This document shows positions 1-7,287 of a stretch of DNA of 17,174 nt, piece after piece. This DNA comes from Methanosarcinales archaeon (GTDB lineage Archaea > Halobacteriota > Methanosarcinia > Methanosarcinales > Methanogasteraceae): assembly GCA_030605805.1 (NCBI GenBank), contig JAUWHQ010000034.1, positions 1-17,174 on the forward strand, given 5' to 3'. The position numbers were made by a program, and so were the translations under genes. Within the stretch, counting starts at the first letter, position 1. Each line of letters starts with the position of its first letter. The notes beneath the pieces were generated by a model. That model was not told where the DNA came from and did not search any database. It saw only the letters and a list, made by a program, of their open reading frames with translations.

Positions 1-1
1 A

Positions 2-1420
2 TTGTCCGAAATGGACCCTGAAATGCCCAAGATTATCTTCATGCACCATCCGGCAATAAGTGATAGTGATGACGAGTCAGCAACTTGGTCGGTTGAACCT
101 CCGGTTACCAACAATTGCCCACCTAACTATGGTGGTAATGATGCTTGTATCGCATTCAATCGATGTGGATTTATAGATTACTGTATCAATAATAATACCG
201 ATCTGGTTCTCACCGGGCATACACACTGGGATTATGTAAAAACCGTTTTCAATGAACCGGAAACTCATAAAACTTTGTTTATTCAGACAAGAAGTGCTAC
301 AAAGGACCCGGACCTTTACAATTATCATGGATACCGGGTGATCAAGATAACCGACGAAGGGGCAATTCAACATATATCAGAGATGACAGAAGACACCCTC
401 CGGAATATTGAGAGATATACCTACTGTGCACCTTCTAATCTACCCGATCACACTCAAATTTATGCTTATGTGATCAGTGGGCACAATATAACAGGCATAC
501 TTCCGGATGACACCATAAGGCGTGAGATTCCCGATTCATATTATACAGGAGTGCTTGATGAGCTGCCGCAAGTTATCAGATGCTATAATGAGAAGCCAGA
601 CAAATTTAAATTCGGGGTCAAATCGCTGCCTACAGAGACCTCGGCTACCACATCTCAGAGTGCAATGGACGAAGGACCGGTCCGTTTCAACATCATCATG
701 AAACACCAGACAGAGAACACGATCACCACGTATATCTATGAAGATATCACCCTGGGCGCATCAGAGAACGCAACCGCCATTGTTGACCTTGATCCTGCAA
801 ACGTCAATTACACGATGGAAATCGACTATGACGGCGACGGCACCGTTGACGATACCACCGAACCAACCCACATCATAATCAACCACGCGCCCAACATATC
901 GATTACCACACCAACAGGAGTTCAGAGCGGCAACGTCACCATACCATACAACCTGAAAGATGCCGAAAGCGATAATTGCGCGATAATAGCGCAGTACAGC
1001 CTCAACAACATCACATGGCATTATGCGGGCGTGGGTGAAGGTGGTGATGGCACGATCGATGTGGCAAGCACCCCTGCTGGCGTGGATCATACATTCGTGT
1101 GGGCAGGCGGCACGGACATACCGTACAGGAATGCCACCGTGTACTTCAGGATCAGAGCAAACGATTGCGACCTTGCAAGCGATTATGCAACAACCGATGC
1201 GTTCTTTGTGGATAATCGCGTGCAGGGGGATCTCAACTGTGACGGCACCCTCACACCCGCAGACGCCGCAATCACGCTCCGGATCGCAGCCAGCGGCGGT
1301 TCTGCCTCGTGCGACCCCTGCGACGCCCGGGCGCACGCTGATGTCAGTGGCGATGGACACGTCACCTCCCTCGACGCACTCATGATCCTGCAAGCAGCAG
1401 CAGGCAGCATAGAATTATGA
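2..1420 (+). CDS. Metallophosphoesterase with C-terminal dockerin, 5' truncated by the window edge
   Basis: The frame is open from the first bases of the window, so the true start lies outside; the TTG at 2 is not taken as a real start. Residues 13-17 (FMHHP) and 72-75 (GHTH) are the last two metal-binding motifs of calcineurin-like metallophosphoesterases, which hydrolyse phosphomonoesters or diesters using a dinuclear metal centre. Residues about 285-400 look like a beta-sandwich (Ig-like) spacer. Residues 410-472 are a type I dockerin: two 12-residue EF-hand calcium loops start at D410 (DLNCDG) and D447 (DVSGDG). Dockerins bind cohesin modules, so the protein is probably exported and attached to a partner; the signal peptide would be in the missing part. 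The first ~650 bases are visibly more AT-rich than the rest, as if catalytic and anchoring parts had different histories. Family call is firm, substrate unknown. Confidence 0.85.
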   Translation: MSEMDPEMPKIIFMHHPAISDSDDESATWSVEPPVTNNCPPNYGGNDACIAFNRCGFIDYCINNNTDLVLTGHTHWDYVKTVFNEPETHKTLFIQTRSATKDPDLYNYHGYRVIKITDEGAIQHISEMTEDTLRNIERYTYCAPSNLPDHTQIYAYVISGHNITGILPDDTIRREIPDSYYTGVLDELPQVIRCYNEKPDKFKFGVKSLPTETSATTSQSAMDEGPVRFNIIMKHQTENTITTYIYEDITLGASENATAIVDLDPANVNYTMEIDYDGDGTVDDTTEPTHIIINHAPNISITTPTGVQSGNVTIPYNLKDAESDNCAIIAQYSLNNITWHYAGVGEGGDGTIDVASTPAGVDHTFVWAGGTDIPYRNATVYFRIRANDCDLASDYATTDAFFVDNRVQGDLNCDGTLTPADAAITLRIAASGGSASCDPCDARAHADVSGDGHVTSLDALMILQAAAGSIEL

Positions 1421-1443
1421 CCGAGAGAAAGCGACTGAATGGC

Positions 1444-1578
1444 ATGAAAAGAACCGAATTCCATGATAGGGAAAAGGAGGCTGGAGAGATCAGGGATATC
1501 CCGGATTCAGAGCCATCCCGGATCACATTCGTCTACTGACCGATAAACAGTGGGAACACCACGCTGATAAATCGGTAG
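1444..1578 (+). pseudogene. Remnant of archaeal AAA ATPase, N-terminal end with Walker A
   Basis: From the ATG at 1444 the frame reads MKRTEFHDREKEAGEIRD, then SRITFVY, a TGA at 1537-1539, then PINSGNTTLINR and a TAG at 1576. This matches the start of the archaeal ATPase family (STAND-like P-loop proteins), whose N-terminus is a 'DREKE..EL' segment followed by 'FVYGPINSGKTTLI'. The TGA sits exactly where Gly is expected (GGA to TGA is one base), and the Walker A lysine is replaced by Asn (AAC). After 1578 no matching frame is seen. It is therefore a decayed 5' fragment, about 45 codons of a family usually several hundred residues long. It begins 23 bases after the dockerin gene. Confidence 0.7.
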
Positions 1579-1783
1579 TGTACCAATCCAAGATAGTTAA
1601 TGAAGATATCGTCTTTCCAAAAAGTTTTCATGATAATTATTTCCGATACCAAATATCCGTAGATGCACGTAAAAATAAACGCTATAATTCCGAAGTTAAC
1701 AAATCTACGTTCATCAGTATTTATCTGTAGTTGGCTATATTTTTTGGATTTTTGATATTGTTATTGGGAGGACTACAATCGCA

Positions 1784-1915
1784 TCACATATTATGATAAA
1801 CTATTGTATAGTAGGACAGTACCGATTCTTTCGCAATCGCGACGACCCTTGCTCTGTAGCCCACGTTCCGGATCCTCCCTGACACGATCGCGGTGATCCT
1901 CTCTATGATCCCCTT
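1784..1915 (-). pseudogene. Remnant of acylphosphatase N-terminus
   Basis: Reading the minus strand from about 1906, the frame gives IERITAIVSGRIRNVGYRAR followed by VVAIAKE, then loses similarity and stops at TGA 1784-1786. Acylphosphatases (hydrolysis of acyl phosphates) start with a 'VSGRVQGVGFR' phosphate-binding loop containing the catalytic arginine; here GRIRNVGYR keeps that pattern. There is no ATG/GTG/TTG at the expected place; an ATA (1904-1906) follows a GGGG, as if the ATG had mutated. Only about 27 recognisable residues of a ~90-residue family are left. It lies in the same decayed stretch as the ATPase remnant. Confidence 0.55.
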
Positions 1916-2064
1916 TTAATGATCGGGTTGTCATACAGTTTGTGCAGATGGGCTTCTCAAGTTCGCAGTGGTCTCGCCCAATAGCACGCAATCGTCCTGG
2001 GACTGGTAATCGCTCCGAACGTCAAACTAAAAAGAAATCCCGGTAATCGACCGATGAGACTATT

Positions 2065-3252
2065 TTAAAAGCCATCACATCGTCCCATCTCATCTTTTAC
2101 AAACGTGAACAGTACCAGTGAAATTATCGCCAATACAAGACCATAGATAAATGTTGTTTCCGGACTTATTTTATCCCATAGCAATCCTGCAATATATCCT
2201 CCGGGAAGAGCTACCAATCCTATTGAGGTATGAAACGTTCCGAGCGTCGTTGCTTTCAGGTGGTCTGGTGCCAGATCGACCACAAAGGCTCGCCCCACAC
2301 CATCAATCATGGCATAGAATATTCCATAAATGACGAACAATAATAAAATACTGTAAATACTTGAAGTGAATATTAAACCAAGAGAAGTGATACCAAATAG
2401 CACATACCCTGCTCTTAAAACAGGTTTTCTTCCGATTTTATCCGACAATATTCCAAAAGGGATTGTACAAACCGTATAGACAATATAAAATAAAATATAG
2501 AGAAGAATTGCTGTATGATCAGCCAATCCTATATCCACTGCCCGGAGCAGTAGAAAGGCATATCCGAAATGACCCAGTGCAAATATCGAAGAAACAATAA
2601 TAAACAATTTCAAATTTGTAGGCAATTCTTTAAAACCGATCTTAATGGACATCTCCTTTGTTTCTTCTTTCGCAGGTATCTTTCCTTCTTTGATGAATAG
2701 AATAACAAATACTGCAATTACCGCTGGCACAAAAGCAAACATGAAGACGTTTCTATAACCCAGAATCGGAAGCAGCAAAAAGGCAAGAACAGCTCCAAAA
2801 ATCGAACCGATGCCGTCCATAGCTCTGTGAAAGCCGTAAGCCTTTCCCCTGACACTTACATCGCTGGATTCTGCCACGATCGCATCTCTTGGAGCAGTTC
2901 TCAAGCCTTTGCCAATTCTTTCTACCACTCTCACAAAAAGAACAAATGACCAGATACTGGCGAAGGCAAACAGTGGTTTTGTTATGGCTGACAGAGAATA
3001 GCCAATCAGAATAAAAGGCTTCCTTCTCTTGATTTTATCTGACCAGTAGCCAGATACGACCTTCAATAAAGAAGCGGTTGTTTCTGCAGCACCTTCGACG
3101 ATACCAACCGCATAAGCGCCAGTACCCAGCACGGTTATCATGAATAAAGGAATTAATGGAAAAACCATCTGGCTGCTGAGATCGGTGAATAAACTAACCA
3201 AGCCTAATATGAACACATTTCTGGTAATGCTTTCAAAGATTTTAATCTTCAT
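2065..3252 (-). CDS. MFS transporter
   Basis: A 395-residue integral membrane protein with about 12 hydrophobic segments, the normal length for the major facilitator superfamily. The signature loop between helices 2 and 3 is present as GYWSDKIKRRKP and is repeated in the second half as GILSDKIGRKP, showing the usual internal duplication. Residues near 1-45 include a 'FTDLSSQMVFPLIPLF' first helix typical of a branch of drug/solute exporters. Substrate cannot be told. The start ATG at 3250-3252 is followed immediately by helix 1; only a weak GTGAT-like Shine-Dalgarno precedes it. The gene is clearly more AT-rich than the chelatase genes of this window and stands alone, which fits lateral acquisition (inference). 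Confidence 0.9.
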   Translation of the reverse strand: MKIKIFESITRNVFILGLVSLFTDLSSQMVFPLIPLFMITVLGTGAYAVGIVEGAAETTASLLKVVSGYWSDKIKRRKPFILIGYSLSAITKPLFAFASIWSFVLFVRVVERIGKGLRTAPRDAIVAESSDVSVRGKAYGFHRAMDGIGSIFGAVLAFLLLPILGYRNVFMFAFVPAVIAVFVILFIKEGKIPAKEETKEMSIKIGFKELPTNLKLFIIVSSIFALGHFGYAFLLLRAVDIGLADHTAILLYILFYIVYTVCTIPFGILSDKIGRKPVLRAGYVLFGITSLGLIFTSSIYSILLLFVIYGIFYAMIDGVGRAFVVDLAPDHLKATTLGTFHTSIGLVALPGGYIAGLLWDKISPETTFIYGLVLAIISLVLFTFVKDEMGRCDGF

Positions 3253-3790
3253 GCAATCACATCACGCTCGTATCCTGATCATCCGATGCATGTTTCCTTC
3301 GCACATGTATGCAAGAGACAGAGAGGTCGCGGAGATTTTTGCAGAATCTGCGTTCTTTTGTTTCATTTACGGATAATTAAAAGGCTCGCATCTGACATTA
3401 ACGATCATGCTCACGTCCCCGGATGAACCGGGGGACCATATCTCGGATCTTCGATTTCTGGCAAAGATGGGGTTGATGCGAGGGGTATACACAACCGGCA
3501 TGTTTTTTACATAAACTGTGGATTCATCTGTACGTCGAGAAGATCTTATTGTTTCAGCTTTAACTTGATTAAAACTATGGTTATCAAAAATGGACTGTGT
3601 ACATGGCAGTCTATTTGATGTTGTGCGAGATGGTGTGTGCAGTATTTCACAATATCCATCAAATATGTATAAAGTGAAAGATTGATAAACCAATAAGTTG
3701 AACCATTAACAGAGTTCCGGATGTGAATTAGGTTCATCACTGTACCTATCCGGAATAAATTGCAATTACATCACGAATCTCTGCAAAACC
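3253..3790. other. Stretch without a convincing gene; one GC-rich hairpin
   Basis: The longest frames here (for example minus 3367-3693) have no recognisable motif and erratic composition, so I call no gene. A GC-rich inverted repeat at 3415-3436 (GTCCCCGG, loop ATGAA, CCGGGGGAC with one extra G) can form a stable hairpin; it has no T-tract and its role is unknown. The stretch separates the divergent MFS and winged-helix genes and should hold their promoters. Confidence 0.4.
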
Positions 3791-3798
3791 TTTATATA
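3791..3798 (+). promoter_or_regulatory. Archaeal TATA box for the winged-helix gene
   Basis: TTTATATA preceded by an A/C-rich BRE-like AAAACC. An initiation site about 25 bases downstream would lie near 3820, giving a leader of about 100 bases to the preferred start at 3925. No competing promoter is obvious. Confidence 0.5.
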
Positions 3799-3924
3799 CC
3801 TGCTATTACACATTCACATATATGACGATCCGCACAACAACATGTACACAACATGGTCGGATCGCAGTTACACAGCACCAGGCATCTGAGGGGATGGATG
3901 GTGAACATCACTCGAGGAAAAGAT

Positions 3925-4506
3925 ATGAGATCCCGGCTCGAAATCACGACCGACAACGACTGTCGGCACACAATCCAGTCAAGTGGCGATGGCTGGAAGA
4001 ACGTGCTAATCAGTTTTATCCATTCGGTCCCGACGCCCACTCCCGAGTCCGGGGACTCCCCCTACGTGCAGTCCCGGTTGAAACTCACGACAGATGATGG
4101 CGACGATATCATCATGGTATCGGAAGGCATCGATTGGGCGGATGTCGTGATCCGTTTTGTCGAGAACTTCTCAACCGGGACCAAGCCCCCCCAAACTAAG
4201 CACAGGGAGGCGGCGGCAAGCCCATTGTCAGATGTGCCGCTTCATGAGTCGCTATCTGTTCGTGAGCGTCTCGAACTCTTCTTGAAGTATGAGTATCCGA
4301 ATGTGTGGTTTACTTCCACCGACATAAAGAACCATTATGAGCGTATCTATGACCCGATCAACCAGAGCACGGTCTCAACATACCTTGCCAGGATGTGTAA
4401 CCGTGGCATCGTTGAACGGCGGGGCAACCGGATGCATCGGGAATACCGGGTGTATGAAACGGCAACATCGGAGCAGGTTCTTCCGATCGTGCAGAGCGTC
4501 AACTGA
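3925..4506 (+). CDS. Winged-helix DNA-binding protein with duplicated N-terminal module
   Basis: The 193-residue product has a C-terminal winged helix at about 108-178: LSVRERLELFLKYEYP, a second helix in 'TSTDIKNHYERI', a recognition helix around 'NQSTVSTYLARMCNRGIVER', and a basic wing ending HREYRVY. The N-terminal half contains two copies of one module, residues 3-34 (SRLEITTDND...WKNVLISFIHSV) and 50-82 (SRLKLTTDDG...WADVVIRFVENF), joined by a Pro-rich linker; I do not recognise that module. A transcriptional regulator is the natural reading; target unknown. I chose ATG 3925 because GAGG (3914-3917) lies 7 bases upstream and the first repeat starts right after; ATGs at 3853 and 3898 in the same frame are alternatives that would add 24 or 9 residues without similarity. 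Confidence 0.7.
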   Translation: MRSRLEITTDNDCRHTIQSSGDGWKNVLISFIHSVPTPTPESGDSPYVQSRLKLTTDDGDDIIMVSEGIDWADVVIRFVENFSTGTKPPQTKHREAAASPLSDVPLHESLSVRERLELFLKYEYPNVWFTSTDIKNHYERIYDPINQSTVSTYLARMCNRGIVERRGNRMHREYRVYETATSEQVLPIVQSVN

Positions 4507-4599
4507 GTCGGCGAATTGAGGTGGCGTCTTTCTGATCAGAGGTCGCAAAATGGCGCCCCGATAGACTGGCAGTCGCACTTGCGGTGGTTTTATATAGGT

Positions 4600-4985
4600 G
4601 GGAGGAGAACTCTGCGAGGATCATCTCGAAACAATCCTGCAACACCCAGTATACGACGCTCCAGGATATTCCAGTGCTTTCCATTGCCACGCGCCAGGGC
4701 ATCGTTCTCTTTAAGCCAGTTTCGCAATTCAAGCAGTCCCTTGCCATCTGTTGAGAATCTCTTGATTATCGGCTCTTCCACGCCACTGATCATGATTGCA
4801 GCGAAGACAAAGAGTTTGTGGACGTCGATGCCGCAAACTTTATTTATTTTCTGATCCATTGTGCTACCTCCGATAATCGCTTGAAAGCCCGCTATCTACT
4901 GAAATTCTGAATAACAGCAGGGTACTCGTGGTTTAGACCACAACAGTATATTCGAAGGGGCGGGCGAGGTCGTTTTTTAGACGGG
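4600..4985 (-). mobile_element. Remnant of an IS110-type insertion sequence, 5' part only
   Basis: Includes the transposase fragment and the noncoding DNA upstream of it (4860 to roughly 4985). In the IS110 group this upstream end carries the bridge RNA. A small perfect hairpin (GTGGT, loop TTAG, ACCAC, 4928-4941) lies there. Outer boundaries are guesses: the left is set where transposase similarity ends, the right just before the open frame of the next remnant becomes plausible. Confidence 0.4.
4612..4859 (-). pseudogene. IS110-family transposase, truncated and frameshifted
   Basis: The ATG at 4857-4859, preceded by GGAGGT (4866-4871), opens a frame with KVCGIDVHKLFVFAA, the first DEDD-type (RuvC-like) motif of IS110 transposases (Asp12). 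After WLKEN the frame must shift by one base near 4690-4703 to continue as WRVAMESTGISW and then CFEMILA, the second motif with the catalytic Glu. Similarity stops at about 4612; the remaining three quarters of the enzyme, including the last two catalytic Asp residues and the C-terminal transposase_20 part, are missing. The element cannot be active. Confidence 0.8.
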
Positions 4986-4999
4986 ATCTATGTCCCAAA

Positions 5000-5113
5000 G
5001 TCTGGTCGGCATGGTATCAAGCGATTCACCAGCAGTATATAGATATCCAGGGACTGGACTACGACCTGAATGAGCACGGCGCGTTCGTATACCCGCCGCT
5101 GGAGGAGAGTTGA
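5000..5113 (+). pseudogene. C-terminal remnant of a probable ABC-transporter substrate-binding protein
   Basis: The frame ending at TGA 5111-5113 reads VWSAWYQAIHQQYIDIQG then LDYDLNEHGAFVYPPLEES. Codon use looks genuinely coding. The ending 'LDYD...HG.FVYPPL' is, from memory, like the C-termini of iron-complex/cobalamin substrate-binding proteins of methanogens (FecB/BtuF type), which capture a metal complex outside the membrane; this is not confirmed. The frame is open back to 4937 but becomes unconvincing above ~5000, where the IS110 remnant begins. It ends 48 bases before the chelatase ATPase gene, so it was probably the preceding member of that operon. Alternative: C-terminus of an unrelated protein. 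Confidence 0.45.
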
Positions 5114-5128
5114 AATGCGAACAAAGAT

Positions 5129-5136
5129 ACTATATA
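5129..5136 (+). promoter_or_regulatory. TATA box in front of the chelatase operon
   Basis: CTATATAT lies about 25-28 bases upstream of the preferred start of the ChlID gene. Initiation would fall near 5157, giving a nearly leaderless message starting at ATG 5162 and leaving the ATG at 5153 outside the transcript. Confidence 0.4.
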
Positions 5137-5161
5137 TGTCATAAAGTAGGAAATGGTAGCA

Positions 5162-7285
5162 ATGCACCACATAAACAGGCAGATACTCCCCTTCACCGCG
5201 ATCGTCGGGCAGGAGAAGATGAAGAAAGCACTGGTCCTGAACGCGATCAACCCGAGGATCGGCGGCGTCCTCATACGGGGCGAGAAAGGAACAGCGAAGT
5301 CCACGGCGGTGCGGGCGCTTGCGGAGCTGCTTCCCGAGATTGAGATCGTGAATGGCTGTCCATTCAACTGTAATCCGGCGGATACGAGCGAGATGTGCGA
5401 CATCTGCTATGAACGTTCGGAAAATGGTGAAAAACTCGAAAGTGTAACGAGAAGAGCCCGTGTAATCGATCTCCCGCTCGGGTGCACCGAGGATCGGGTC
5501 GTTGGCACGCTTGACATCGAGAAAGCGATAAAAGAGGGAATACGTGCGCTCGAACCTGGGATACTGGCTGCTGCAAACCGCGGCATCCTCTACATCGACG
5601 AGGTGAACCTGTTGGATGACCACGTCGCCGATGTCCTGCTCGATTCCGCAGCGATGGGCGCAAACATTGTTGAGCGGGAAGGGGTCTCTGTGGGGCACCC
5701 CGCGAGATTCATCATCGTCGGGACGATGAACCCGGAAGAAGGTGAACTCAGACCGCAGCTTCTGGACCGGTTCGGGTTGCAGGCGAATGTCGAGAGCCTG
5801 TCCGATGTGGACGCACGCGTCGAGATCGTGAAGGTTGCAGAGAGCTTTGAAAGCGATCCTACCGGATGCAGAGAGGAGTTCGAGGGCAAGCAGATGGAAC
5901 TCGGAGGGAAGATCATGAGCGCGAAGTCGCTCCTCCCGGAGGTTACGATCAGCGATGATCTACTCAGGACCACGGCTGAGATGTGCATCGAACTCGGCGT
6001 CAGGACGCACCGGGCAGAGATCGTGATCACGAGAACCGCAAAGACGATTGCGGCGTTTGATAACCGCACAGAGGTCACGATAGGTGACATCAAGGAGGCG
6101 ATGGAGCTTGCGCTGCCGCACAGGATGCGGAGGAAGCCGTTTGAGCCACCAGAGCTCGATACCGAGAAGCTTGATCAGATGATGGATGAGAAGGAGCGGG
6201 AGAAGGACGAACAGGAACAGCCGCAGAAAGAGGATGAAGAAGAGGAGGAGCCTCAGGAGAGAAGAGAGCAACCCGAACACAATCACGAGCATGGGCATGA
6301 GCACACAGAGGGGTCCGAGCCGCAGAATCCGCCTGATGAAGATAACGATGGCGAGCAGGCACAAGCGCCCGAGTCGGTCTTTGCGATCGGGGATCCGATT
6401 GACGTGAGCAGAGTGCGACCAAGGGAGAGGCGTGACCGGATACACCGCAGCAAGACATCGGGGCGGCGGATTCCGACGCTTGCACGGTACAACCGCGGGA
6501 GATATGCCAGCCACACAATCCCGCCCGGAAGACCCACCGACATCGCAATTGACGCAACGATCCGTGCGGCTGCGCCGTACCAGAGAGACCGCGGCGCTGG
6601 CATCGCCGGCGAGAACGCAGTGGTGATCGAAAGCCAGGATGTGAGAGAGAAGATCAGGGTCGGAAAGGTCTCGACAGCGACACTTTTTGTGGTGGACGCA
6701 TCCGGCTCGATGGGCGCGTCGAAACGGATGGAGAGTGCCAAAGGAGCGGTCATGTCGCTTCTCATGGACTCCTACCAGCAGCGGGACAGGATCGGGGTGG
6801 TTGCGTTCAAAGGTGATTCCGCGGATGTGCTGCTCCCGCTGTGCTCGAGCGTTGATCTCGCATTCGATAGGTTAAGAGAGCTTCCAACCGGCGGGAAGAC
6901 GCCGCTTGGCGCAGGTCTCAACACAGGACTCAATCTCTTGCTCGGTGAGAAGCGGAGGAACGATGAGACGGTTCCGATCATGGTCCTGATCTCGGATGGC
7001 AGGGCAAACGTCTCCGTGGGAGAGGGTGCCAAAATCAAGGAAGAACTCCTCTTGATCGCGGAAGAAGCAAGATCTGCGGGCATCCACGTGGTCGTTCTCG
7101 ATACCGAATCCGTTGGTGGCTCGTTTGTGAAGATGCAGCTTGGATACTGCAGGATGCTCGCAGAACACGCAGGTGGAAGGTACTTTCCGGTTGACCGCCT
7201 CTCATCCGGGGAGGTTCATGATATCATCGCGCATGAACAGGATATCCTTACGGAGATATATTCGAACTCGATTGGAGGTGCATAA
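5162..7285 (+). CDS. Fused ChlI-ChlD chelatase ATPase (AAA+ and VWA domains)
   Basis: A 707-residue motor subunit for a CobN/BchH-type metal chelatase: it hydrolyses ATP to drive metal insertion into a tetrapyrrole. Residues ~8-345 are an AAA+ ChlI-like domain with Walker A GEKGTAKS at 40-47, Walker B GILYIDE at 141-147, and a cysteine set C66, C70, C79, C82 typical of this subfamily. Residues ~350-400 form an extremely acidic linker with a histidine run at 373-381 (HNHEHGHEH). The C-terminal VWA domain has a complete MIDAS: DASGS at 512-516, Thr580 and Asp612. ATG 5162 is preferred over the in-frame ATG 5153 because AGGA lies 10 bases before it and the TATA box fits it. It stops 2 bases before cobN, whose ribosome binding site is inside its last codons, so the two are translationally linked. 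Substrate metal cannot be read from sequence. Confidence 0.92.
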   Translation: MHHINRQILPFTAIVGQEKMKKALVLNAINPRIGGVLIRGEKGTAKSTAVRALAELLPEIEIVNGCPFNCNPADTSEMCDICYERSENGEKLESVTRRARVIDLPLGCTEDRVVGTLDIEKAIKEGIRALEPGILAAANRGILYIDEVNLLDDHVADVLLDSAAMGANIVEREGVSVGHPARFIIVGTMNPEEGELRPQLLDRFGLQANVESLSDVDARVEIVKVAESFESDPTGCREEFEGKQMELGGKIMSAKSLLPEVTISDDLLRTTAEMCIELGVRTHRAEIVITRTAKTIAAFDNRTEVTIGDIKEAMELALPHRMRRKPFEPPELDTEKLDQMMDEKEREKDEQEQPQKEDEEEEEPQERREQPEHNHEHGHEHTEGSEPQNPPDEDNDGEQAQAPESVFAIGDPIDVSRVRPRERRDRIHRSKTSGRRIPTLARYNRGRYASHTIPPGRPTDIAIDATIRAAAPYQRDRGAGIAGENAVVIESQDVREKIRVGKVSTATLFVVDASGSMGASKRMESAKGAVMSLLMDSYQQRDRIGVVAFKGDSADVLLPLCSSVDLAFDRLRELPTGGKTPLGAGLNTGLNLLLGEKRRNDETVPIMVLISDGRANVSVGEGAKIKEELLLIAEEARSAGIHVVVLDTESVGGSFVKMQLGYCRMLAEHAGGRYFPVDRLSSGEVHDIIAHEQDILTEIYSNSIGGA

Positions 7286-7287
7286 AG

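Noticed and set aside
1533..1760. Minus-strand frame of 76 codons rich in hydrophobic residues, ending FPLFIGQ
   Set aside because: It has no usable start codon and its end is antisense to the recognisable Walker A of the ATPase remnant, so the hydrophobic pattern is probably a by-product of AT-rich DNA.
1926..2010. Minus-strand segment GRDHCELEKPICTNC, recalling the cysteine motif of the YbgA/nitrous-oxide-stimulated-promoter family (KP.C..C)
   Set aside because: Only about 15 residues agree and the motif does not continue in any frame; too little to call a pseudogene.
3367..3693. 108-residue minus-strand ORF upstream of the MFS gene
   Set aside because: No motif, no ribosome site, odd composition, and overlapping frames on both strands are equally open.
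4531..4540. Perfect 10-base palindrome TCTGATCAGA after the winged-helix gene
   Set aside because: Short enough to occur by chance; no copy near a promoter was noticed.
4988..5698. 236-residue minus-strand ORF
   Set aside because: Antisense to the ChlI domain and its upstream fragment; codon bias of the true gene keeps the opposite frame open.
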